5,060 nt of DNA from CAYGXH01 sp964354485 (GTDB taxonomy: Bacteria > Bacteroidota > Ignavibacteria > UBA10030 > SZUA-254): positions 1 to 5,060 of the forward strand of contig CAYGZY010000186.1 of assembly GCA_964354485.1 (NCBI GenBank), read 5' to 3'. The notes beneath the pieces are model-generated. The model saw nothing but the letters and a program-made list of their open reading frames with translations. It was not told where the DNA came from and searched no databases. Positions 1 to 5,060 of the stretch are shown piece by piece; position 1 is the stretch's first letter, and each line of letters begins with the position of its first letter. Made by a program: the position numbers and the translations under genes.

Positions 1-161
1 TTATCGTACTGAATAATCCTCTCCAGGAAGGAGCGGGCTTCGGCACGGAAACGAACATCGTAACCATCATCGGTCGTTCAGGAAGAGTCGAACGGTTAAA
101 GAAAATGTCAAAATTCGACACTGCACACGAAATACTCAACCGGGTTGTAAAACTACTCTAG
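1..161 (+). CDS. coaBC: CoaBC (phosphopantothenoylcysteine decarboxylase / phosphopantothenate-cysteine ligase), C-terminal end, partial
   Basis: Only the last 52 codons are present, read from base 3 to the TAG at 159-161; the gene begins outside the window. The visible peptide starts IVLNNPLQEGAGFGTETN, continues NIVTIIGRSGRVERL, and ends with a KMSKFDTAHEILNRVV segment. This matches the end of the CoaB (ligase) domain as known in the family: an N-x-x-x-x-x-x-x-GF-x-x-x-x-N segment, a strand carrying 'V-x-I-I', then a 'SK-x-x-x-A-x-x-I-L' helix that closes the protein. In the full enzyme CoaB joins cysteine to 4'-phosphopantothenate and CoaC decarboxylates the product, two cytosolic steps towards coenzyme A. 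Whether a CoaC domain is fused cannot be seen here; fusion is the usual bacterial arrangement. The next gene starts 12 bases later, so the two are probably co-transcribed. The assignment rests on a short but characteristic tail. Confidence 0.82.
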   Translation, partial: IVLNNPLQEGAGFGTETNIVTIIGRSGRVERLKKMSKFDTAHEILNRVVKLL

Positions 162-173
162 TGCAGATGGCAG

Positions 174-893
174 GTGAATTCCAGGGATTTAACAAAATTT
201 CTCGATAACGCCAGGCGATATCTCATGCAGCAAGACGATCTTTTCGGAAAAACTGTTTACGCGGAGGGAAAGCCGCAAAAAAAATCTCCCCCGCCGAAAC
301 CTTCAGGTATCTACCCTGACGAACCGTGGGCTGGTACTGCTTCCCTCGCAGACCTGGAGGGTGAAATTCACACATGTTTAAAGTGTCCGATCGGGCAGAC
401 ACGAACAAATTTTGTTTTCGGAGTCGGTAATCCGAAAGCTGATGTCATGTTTATCGGCGAAGCTCCGGGCGCGGATGAAGATGCACAGGGTGAACCGTTT
501 GTCGGCAGAGCGGGACAGCTCCTCAACAAAATCCTCACAGCGATAAATCTTAAACGGGAGGAGATATACATATGCAACATTCTCAAGTGCAGGCCTCCGA
601 GCAACCGTGATCCGGAAACAGGCGAAATGGAGACCTGCTTCCCCTACCTGTTCAAACAAATTGAGATCATAAGACCCAAGTTCATAATCTGCCTTGGCAG
701 AATTGCAGGACAATGGCTTCTACAGACGAACGAGAATCTAACTGCGCTCCGCGGAAAGATACATGACTTCAACGGATACCGGCTTATCGTCACATATCAT
801 CCTGCCGCTCTGCTCAGGAATCCCAACTGGAAACATCCTGCATGGGAAGACATGAAAATGTTCAAAAAAGCATACGATGAATTGAAAGCATAG
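174..893 (+). CDS. Uracil-DNA glycosylase, family 4/5 type, [4Fe-4S]
   Basis: Predicted cytosolic base-excision repair enzyme of 239 residues that removes uracil from DNA. Motif 1 is GEAPGADEDAQGEPFVGRAG (95-114), the active-site loop plus the GRAGQLL helix. Motif 2 is TYHPAALLRNP (207-217), with the HP of the minor-groove intercalation loop. The four cysteines expected to hold the iron-sulfur cluster are present: C68 and C71 (CLKC), C139 (KCRPPSNR) and C155. This spacing and the GEAPG motif fit family 4 rather than Ung (family 1). Some genomes label such proteins 'phage SPO1 DNA polymerase-related'. The start is GTG at 174, the only usual start between the in-frame stop at 159-161 and the ATG at 225 (Met18). 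No good ribosome-binding sequence precedes it, so 225 stays possible. Residues 1-26 look like an amphipathic helix, followed by a Lys/Pro-rich linker (33-49). Thermophilic family-4 enzymes are nearer 190-220 residues. The gene lies between coaBC and dnaB, with 4 bases before dnaB. Confidence 0.92.
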   Translation: MNSRDLTKFLDNARRYLMQQDDLFGKTVYAEGKPQKKSPPPKPSGIYPDEPWAGTASLADLEGEIHTCLKCPIGQTRTNFVFGVGNPKADVMFIGEAPGADEDAQGEPFVGRAGQLLNKILTAINLKREEIYICNILKCRPPSNRDPETGEMETCFPYLFKQIEIIRPKFIICLGRIAGQWLLQTNENLTALRGKIHDFNGYRLIVTYHPAALLRNPNWKHPAWEDMKMFKKAYDELKA

Positions 894-897
894 TGGT

Positions 898-2343
898 ATG
901 GCTAGATCAAAAAGAAATAATACCTATGTCCCGCCCGCCGATTCCCATTCACAGGCGGGTCGTGTTCCTCCTCAGGCAGTTGATGTAGAAAAGGCAGTTC
1001 TTGGTGCGATGCTTCTGGAGAAAGAAGCGGTACCGAAGGTATTGGAACTGCTCGATTCGGATAGTTTTTACAATCCAACACACCAGAAAATTTACCGTGC
1101 AATGATGTCGCTCTTCGAAAAGGGCGATCCGATCGATGCCGTGACGGTCATTGAAGAGCTCCGGCGGCGCGGCGATCTGAACCCTACGGAGGATCCTCTT
1201 CTGATTACCGAGCTGACTTCTAACACAACGACATCAGCCAACGTTGAATACCACTCGCACATCGTCCTCGAAAAGACACTTATGCGGAATCTGATCAGCG
1301 CTTCTACTGAAGTTGCCACCAGAGCTTACAGTGAAACCGAGGATGCACTTGATTTGCTCGATGAAGCGGAGTCAAAAATATTTCAGATTTCCGAACGGCG
1401 CATGAAGCGGTCTTTCACTCCGATCAACAAAGCGCTTCACGAGACGTTCGAAATGCTGCAGGATATTCACGGCAAGCACAGCGGTGTGACGGGTATTCCG
1501 AGCGGTTTTTCCACACTTGACGAGAAGACCGGCGGTTTCCAGAAATCAGATCTCGTCATAATCGCAGGAAGACCAAGTCAGGGAAAGACAGCATTTGCCC
1601 TTTCGGTTGCTAGAAATGCGGCTCTCCACAAAGAACGGCCTACGCCCGTTGCGGTTTTCAGCCTCGAGATGTCGGAACAGCAACTGATCATCCGAATGCT
1701 CGCATCGGAAGCGCGGGTGAATGCGCACGATTTGAGAACCGGCCGTCTTCATGAAGATAAATGGAAAAATCTGAGTCGTAATGTTGGCAGGCTTGCCGAA
1801 GCTAAAATTTTCATCGACGACTCGCCAACCCTCAGCATACTGGAAGTTCGGGCGAAGGCGCGGCGACTGAAAGCCGAACACAACATCGGTCTCATCATCA
1901 TCGATTATCTCCAGCTTGTCCAGGGTCCCAAAAATCCCGAGTCCCGCGAACGCGAGATCTCAATGATTTCCCGATCGCTTAAAGCTCTTGCAAAGGAAAT
2001 CAACATCCCCGTAATGGCGTTATCTCAGCTAAACCGCGCAGTTGAGTCGCGTGGGGATAAGCGGCCCATGCTTTCCGACCTCCGTGAAAGCGGCGCCATT
2101 GAACAGGATGCCGACCTTGTTATCTTCATTCACCGACCTGAGACATACGACATCAAAGAAATCAAGGATGATACACTCGGATCTATTCCTTCTGAAGGGA
2201 TAGCAGAAATTATCATCGGCAAGCAGAGAAACGGTCCGACGGGTCTCGTCCGTTTGCAGTTTCACAAAGAGTACGCAAGCTTCGAAAGACTTGAAACCAT
2301 GCTTCCAATATCCTACACTCCTACAGAGGAGACGCCATTTTAA
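898..2343 (+). CDS. dnaB: Replicative DNA helicase DnaB
   Basis: Hexameric 5'-3' helicase that unwinds the fork and recruits primase; 481 residues, a normal full length. Residues 1-24 are a variable, partly basic tail. The N-terminal DnaB domain covers roughly 25-125 (VPPQAVDVEKAVLGAMLLEK), then a linker helix near 150-185 and the RecA-like ATPase from about 195. Walker A is GRPSQGKT (224-231). The catalytic glutamate is E257 in FSLEMS, Walker B is LIIIDYLQL (332-340, D336), and the sensor motif ALSQLNR is at 374-380. SDLRESGAIEQDAD (393-406) and the finger motif GKQRNGPTG (441-449) complete the core. No intein interrupts the P-loop or other motifs. Walker A carries Gln where Met or Val is more familiar; this position is variable in the family. 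ATG 898 is the first possible start, since an in-frame TGA lies at 883-885. No Shine-Dalgarno sequence is visible. It ends the coaBC-udg-dnaB unit, with a terminator 77 bases downstream. No helicase loader gene is present. Confidence 0.97.
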   Translation: MARSKRNNTYVPPADSHSQAGRVPPQAVDVEKAVLGAMLLEKEAVPKVLELLDSDSFYNPTHQKIYRAMMSLFEKGDPIDAVTVIEELRRRGDLNPTEDPLLITELTSNTTTSANVEYHSHIVLEKTLMRNLISASTEVATRAYSETEDALDLLDEAESKIFQISERRMKRSFTPINKALHETFEMLQDIHGKHSGVTGIPSGFSTLDEKTGGFQKSDLVIIAGRPSQGKTAFALSVARNAALHKERPTPVAVFSLEMSEQQLIIRMLASEARVNAHDLRTGRLHEDKWKNLSRNVGRLAEAKIFIDDSPTLSILEVRAKARRLKAEHNIGLIIIDYLQLVQGPKNPESREREISMISRSLKALAKEINIPVMALSQLNRAVESRGDKRPMLSDLRESGAIEQDADLVIFIHRPETYDIKEIKDDTLGSIPSEGIAEIIIGKQRNGPTGLVRLQFHKEYASFERLETMLPISYTPTEETPF

Positions 2344-2378
2344 CATACATTTACAGAATCTGAGCGAACTGTACAGAG

Positions 2379-2410
2379 TTTGTTTTGATGCTGAGAATTA
2401 CGTACTTTAG
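2379..2410 (+). promoter_or_regulatory. Weak candidate promoter for dxr-rseP (Bacteroidota-like)
   Basis: TTTG at 2379-2382 is followed after 20 bases by TACTTTAG at 2403-2410. The second element matches five of six defined positions of the TAnnTTTG -7 element described for Bacteroidota, and the first matches its TTTG -33 element. Transcription would begin near 2415-2420, just before the hairpin at 2421-2440. A sigma-70 reading is poorer (TTGATG at 2385, 17 bases, TAGATA at 2408). The main support is positional: dxr follows a terminator and needs its own promoter unless read-through supplies it. Confidence 0.28.
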
Positions 2411-2420
2411 ATAGTAAGAT

Positions 2421-2450
2421 TGCCCCCGGAAGAGGGGGCATGTTTATTTT
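2421..2450 (+). terminator. Rho-independent terminator after dnaB
   Basis: A perfect 7-bp stem, TGCCCCC (2421-2427) and GGGGGCA (2434-2440), encloses the six-base loop GGAAGA. The T-rich tail TGTTTATTTT (2441-2450) follows immediately. The strong GC core plus T tract on the + strand is the textbook form. The reverse strand has no T run after the stem, so it works in one direction only. It would end the coaBC-udg-dnaB transcript. Unusually, the tail abuts the dxr ATG at 2451, so the element could instead, or also, act as an attenuator or 5' stem-loop for dxr. Confidence 0.85.
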
Positions 2451-3614
2451 ATGGCAGAACGTCGAAATATTTGTATACTCGGTTCCACGGGTTCCATAGG
2501 GCAGAATAGTCTGGAGGTCATCGCAAACTTTCCGGAAATGTTTCGCGTTGTTTCCCTCTCGGCAAATAAAAACGCAGAACTCCTCCGGCAGCAGGCTGTC
2601 CTGCACAAACCCGCATCGATCGTCCTCTCCGACCGCGAGTCGGCGCTGAATCTCCGATCGGCGCTCAATGGTTCCGTTGAAGTGCTCTGGGGAGAGAGCG
2701 CCCTTGAGGAAATTGCCGGCCGGGATAACGTCGATATCATAATAAATTCACTCGTCGGTTCGGCAGGATTACGACCGACAATCACTGCCGTGAAACGCGG
2801 AAAAACGGTTGCCATCGCGAATAAGGAATCTCTCGTTATCGCAGGGGAGCTTATCACACACCTTGCCCTTCAACATAAAGCTACCGTTATTCCCATCGAC
2901 AGCGAGCATAGCGCAATACTGCAGTGCCTTGTCGGCGAGGACCCCGATACGGTGGCACGTCTCATACTGACGGCTTCCGGCGGACCGTTTCTAAATGCCG
3001 ACAAGAAAAAGTTCCCCGATGTGACTCCTGAGGACGCGCTCACTCACCCCACGTGGAAGATGGGCAGGAAAATTACGATAGATTCCGCCACGCTGATGAA
3101 TAAGGGTCTCGAAGTGATCGAAGCGCACTGGCTTTTCCATCTGCCACCCGAAAAGATTGAGGTACTTATCCATCCCCAATCGATCATACATTCCATGGTG
3201 GAGTTCAAGGATGGTTCCGTCAAAGCTCAGATGAGTATTCCTGACATGAAACTTCCCATTCAGTATGCTCTGACATATCCGAATCGCCACCCCTCGCAGT
3301 ACCGGCGCATCGATTTCGCAGAACTCGGACAAATGACATTTTTACAGCCAGATCGCGCGAAATTCGAATGCCTCGACCTGGCATACCGTGCCCTGAAACA
3401 GGGCGGAACTGCGCCCGCGATACTCAATGCCGCAAACGAAGTTGCAGTAGAATTATTTCTCGCCAGAAAAATATCATTTGACATGATCCCCCGTATAATT
3501 GAGTATGCTCTCGAAAAAATACCCGCAGTCTCTGCGCCGACGCTCGACGGCATCATCGAAACCAATACGGCTGCGAGACGTGTTATAACAAATAAATACG
3601 GATTAACTACTTAA
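2451..3614 (+). CDS. dxr: 1-deoxy-D-xylulose 5-phosphate reductoisomerase (DXR/IspC)
   Basis: Cytosolic enzyme that converts DXP to 2-C-methyl-D-erythritol 4-phosphate with NADPH and a divalent metal. This is the committed step of the MEP isoprenoid pathway and the target of fosmidomycin. The 387 residues are a normal length. The NADPH-binding motif GSTGSIG is at 11-17 and IANKESLVIAG at 122-132. Metal ligands are D150 and E152 in PIDSEHSAILQC (148-159), with the third, E221, in MNKGLEVIEAHWLF (216-229). TASGGPF (174-180), HPTWKMGRKITIDSAT (199-214) and HPQSIIHSMVEF (241-252) complete the substrate pocket; the C-terminal helical domain runs from about 300. The usual EHSAIFQ or EHNAIFQ carries Leu157 in place of Phe. 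The start is certain: an in-frame TAA lies at 2415-2417, no other start intervenes, and the Rossmann strand begins at residue 6. A GAGGGGG run upstream lies inside the terminator stem, too far away for a normal ribosome-binding site. rseP follows after 10 bases. Confidence 0.97.
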   Translation: MAERRNICILGSTGSIGQNSLEVIANFPEMFRVVSLSANKNAELLRQQAVLHKPASIVLSDRESALNLRSALNGSVEVLWGESALEEIAGRDNVDIIINSLVGSAGLRPTITAVKRGKTVAIANKESLVIAGELITHLALQHKATVIPIDSEHSAILQCLVGEDPDTVARLILTASGGPFLNADKKKFPDVTPEDALTHPTWKMGRKITIDSATLMNKGLEVIEAHWLFHLPPEKIEVLIHPQSIIHSMVEFKDGSVKAQMSIPDMKLPIQYALTYPNRHPSQYRRIDFAELGQMTFLQPDRAKFECLDLAYRALKQGGTAPAILNAANEVAVELFLARKISFDMIPRIIEYALEKIPAVSAPTLDGIIETNTAARRVITNKYGLTT

Positions 3615-3624
3615 CCAGATATTC

Positions 3625-4938
3625 ATGAATCTCCTCTCGACAATATTTTATACCGCAATCATGCTCGGTGTTCTTGTCTTCATACACGAATTCGGCCATT
3701 TCCTCGCCGCAAAACTGACAGGCATGCGCGTCGATCGTTTCTCGATCGGGTTCCCACCCCGTGCTTTCGGCAAGACTATCGGCAACACCGACTATTGTGT
3801 TTCGTGGATACCCATTGGCGGTTATGTGAAAATTGCCGGAATGATAGACGAGAGTATGGATACCGAATTCCTTAACTCCGAGCCGCAGCCCTGGGAATTT
3901 CGTTCCAAACCTGTATGGGCAAAGATGCTCGTCATCTCAGCCGGTGTGATTATGAACCTGCTCCTGGCGCTGATGATATTCTGGGGAATTCACGTAACGC
4001 GCGGAACTCACATTGCCGAAACCACGGAGATCGGTTATGTTTTCCCGGGAAGTGCGTTCGCCGAAGCCGGACTTCTTGAAGGGGATCGGATACAATCGGT
4101 TAATGGAAAGCAAGTTACACGCTGGGCTGACTTGCAAAATGAAATTTACATCGAGAATCTCGGCGATGATATCGTACTCGCAATAGAACGGAACGGCAGA
4201 CAAGAGCAGATCACCATCCCGGCACGGTCGATCTCCGCACCGTCGGATACGAGCATAGGAATGATGGTCGCTCACACTTCAACGGTGATCGAAACAGTCG
4301 ACCCGCAAATGCCGGCATATAACATGGGATTGAGACCGGGCGATACCCTTCTCACCGTCAATGACACCACCGTCAACCAGATGAAAGCGATTGCGGTGAT
4401 ACACGGCAATGCAGGTAAAAATATTTCGACAACCTGGAAGCGCGGAAACGATACACTCGGCGGATCGGCAACGGTCACTGCCGAGGGACGCATCGGAATC
4501 AGGATTGCGAGCGTGTATACGGGGCCATCAAGTTTCGTGCGGTATTCAGTCTTCGAAGCATTTGGTGAAGCATTGGCAGACATACAGCAGTCATTCCATC
4601 TTGTCTATCTTACTTTCAATAAAATATTTACCGGAAAAGCAACGGTCAAAGAGTCCCTCGGCGGACCAATCGCCATCGCACAGCTCACAACACAGACGGC
4701 GGAAATTGGCATTCTTGCATTCCTCTGGTTTATGGCGCAACTAAGTATAAGTCTTGCGCTCCTCAACATCCTCCCCATCCCGGCCCTTGACGGCGGTCAT
4801 CTCATCATTCTCATCTGTGAGAAATTGTTCAAACGTGAGATTCCCCGGAAGATCAAAATTGCCATCCAGCAGGTCGGATTCATCCTTTTACTAGCTTTCA
4901 TGGCATTTATCATCTACAACGATCTGTCCCGCTTTTAA
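3625..4938 (+). CDS. rseP: RseP-family site-2 zinc metalloprotease (M50B) with two PDZ domains
   Basis: Inner-membrane intramembrane protease of 437 residues, close to the roughly 450 of E. coli RseP. The zinc-binding motif HEFGH (21-25) lies at the end of the first membrane segment (about 5-30). The second metal/active-site motif, NILPIPALDGGH (381-392, D389), follows the third segment (about 362-382). Further segments are near 100-122 and 412-432. Between segments 2 and 3 are two tandem PDZ domains, about 127-200 (PGSAFAEAGLLEGDRIQSVN) and 215-290 (AYNMGLRPGDTLLTVND), predicted to face the periplasm and gate substrate entry. The family-typical LGGPIAIAQ is at 345-353. Known members cleave anti-sigma factors after a first site-1 cut and clear remnant signal peptides; the substrate here cannot be told, as no sigma/anti-sigma pair is in the window. 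ATG 3625 is the first possible start (in-frame TAA at 3604-3606). It begins 10 bases after dxr, so co-transcription is likely. No Shine-Dalgarno sequence is visible. Confidence 0.95.
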   Translation: MNLLSTIFYTAIMLGVLVFIHEFGHFLAAKLTGMRVDRFSIGFPPRAFGKTIGNTDYCVSWIPIGGYVKIAGMIDESMDTEFLNSEPQPWEFRSKPVWAKMLVISAGVIMNLLLALMIFWGIHVTRGTHIAETTEIGYVFPGSAFAEAGLLEGDRIQSVNGKQVTRWADLQNEIYIENLGDDIVLAIERNGRQEQITIPARSISAPSDTSIGMMVAHTSTVIETVDPQMPAYNMGLRPGDTLLTVNDTTVNQMKAIAVIHGNAGKNISTTWKRGNDTLGGSATVTAEGRIGIRIASVYTGPSSFVRYSVFEAFGEALADIQQSFHLVYLTFNKIFTGKATVKESLGGPIAIAQLTTQTAEIGILAFLWFMAQLSISLALLNILPIPALDGGHLIILICEKLFKREIPRKIKIAIQQVGFILLLAFMAFIIYNDLSRF

Positions 4939-5007
4939 GCATTAAAAATCGTGATTTAACCCACACCCCGCTTTCCTTTTTTAAAGGTTATTCGCTTATT
5001 ATAGTGG

Positions 5008-5032
5008 TTCGGTAATTGATATAAATACCGGA
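5008..5032. repeat. Imperfect inverted repeat overlapping the promoter, possible operator
   Basis: TTCGGTA (5008-5014) and TACCGGA (5026-5032) are inverted with respect to each other with one mismatch and are separated by 11 bases. The inner five bases (CGGTA/TACCG) pair perfectly. Arm centres are 18 bases apart, under two helical turns, and the repeat covers the -35 hexamer of the downstream promoter. That is the geometry of a repressor site, but arms this short arise by chance fairly often, and no regulator gene is in the window. Confidence 0.25.
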
Positions 5033-5044
5033 TTTTAGTATACT
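5016..5044 (+). promoter_or_regulatory. Sigma-70-like promoter reading out of the right edge
   Basis: TTGATA (5016-5021) and TATACT (5039-5044) each match five of six bases of the -35 and -10 consensus, with the optimal 17-base spacer. Transcription would start near 5051 and run rightwards into a gene beyond the window. In a Bacteroidota-type reading, TACTTTTT (5041-5048) also resembles the TAnnTTTG element. The non-coding, AT-rich setting directly after the end of rseP supports a new transcription unit starting here. The target gene is unknown. Confidence 0.6.
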
Positions 5045-5060
5045 TTTTACGGTTAATAGG

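Larger units (their letters stand above)
4939..5060. other. Intergenic region after rseP
   Basis: These 122 AT-rich bases carry no open reading frame that I can support. A short AT-only hairpin (CCTTT at 4975-4979 with AAAGG at 4983-4987) could help end the dxr-rseP transcript, but it lacks a GC core and a following T run, so I do not call a terminator. The right end holds a promoter-like sequence and an inverted repeat, listed separately. The change in composition relative to rseP fits a boundary between transcription units. Confidence 0.6.

Noticed and set aside
1546..2290. Possible intein or group I/II intron in dnaB, a frequent intein site
   Set aside because: The ATPase domain reads continuously through Walker A, Walker B, the sensor and the finger motif with normal spacing.
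2369..2376. Palindrome CTGTACAG in the dnaB-dxr gap, loosely SOS-box-like with flanking CGAAC and GTTTG
   Set aside because: An 8-base palindrome is expected many times in 5 kb, and the flanking arms do not have the spacing of a known LexA site.
2440..2499. 19-codon upstream ORF (ATG at 2440) overlapping the dxr start out of frame
   Set aside because: It begins on the last base of the terminator stem with no suitable ribosome-binding spacing; such short frames are expected by chance.
2444..2857. 137-codon open frame on the - strand over the start of dxr, and similar - strand frames throughout
   Set aside because: They lie opposite strongly conserved coding sequence, show no recognisable domain and have biased, low-complexity composition typical of antisense shadows.
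4409..4744. 111-codon + strand frame inside rseP
   Set aside because: It is fully contained in rseP in another frame, and the rseP frame carries the PDZ and LGGP motifs across this stretch.
4942..4959. AT-rich hairpin AAAT-CGTG-ATTT just after rseP
   Set aside because: It has four A/T pairs only and no T run after it, so it is too weak for a terminator call.
4975..4987. CCTTT/AAAGG hairpin as the rseP terminator
   Set aside because: The stem is 5 bp with a three-base loop, and the sequence after it is mixed rather than T-rich; mentioned only in the intergenic entry.
1..5060. tRNA or rRNA genes, CRISPR repeats, IS ends, attachment sites, toxin-antitoxin or defence genes
   Set aside because: None were seen on reading; coding density is high with conserved core genes, and the only sizeable gaps (2344-2450 and 4939-5060) contain just the signals listed.

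Overview
The window is a gene-dense stretch of bacterial chromosome with every gene on the + strand. It holds four complete protein genes and the 3' end of a fifth. All five are recognisable housekeeping genes. I found no mobile element, CRISPR array, RNA gene or accessory cassette, and no undescribed system.

Layout: (1) 1-161 is the C-terminal end of a CoaBC-type coenzyme A biosynthesis enzyme. (2) 174-893 is a family 4/5-type iron-sulfur uracil-DNA glycosylase. (3) 898-2343 is the replicative helicase DnaB. These three are separated by only 12 and 4 bases and look like one transcription unit. It is closed by a clear rho-independent terminator at 2421-2450. (4) 2451-3614 is dxr (DXP reductoisomerase, MEP isoprenoid pathway), whose ATG follows directly on the terminator's T-rich tail. 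(5) 3625-4938 is an RseP-type site-2 membrane protease, 10 bases after dxr and probably co-transcribed with it. (6) 4939-5060 is non-coding and ends in a good promoter-like sequence pointing out of the right edge.

Organism: base composition is moderate. The dxr-rseP pair lacks the uppS/cdsA genes that accompany it in Proteobacteria, none of the four starts has a convincing Shine-Dalgarno sequence, and the sequence between dnaB and dxr contains a weak TAnnTTTG-like element. Together these suggest the Bacteroidota/Chlorobiota/Ignavibacteria (FCB) lineage. This is inference from gene order and signals, not from a database comparison.

How the genes relate: coaBC, udg and dnaB serve cofactor synthesis, uracil excision and fork unwinding. 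Sharing a transcript would couple their expression to growth, but no direct biochemical link is shown. dxr feeds isoprenoid precursors for undecaprenyl phosphate and quinones, and RseP acts in the inner membrane on envelope-stress or signal-peptide substrates, so the second unit has an envelope theme. The main points for a second look are the terminator placed exactly against the dxr start codon and the promoter with an overlapping inverted repeat at the right edge.
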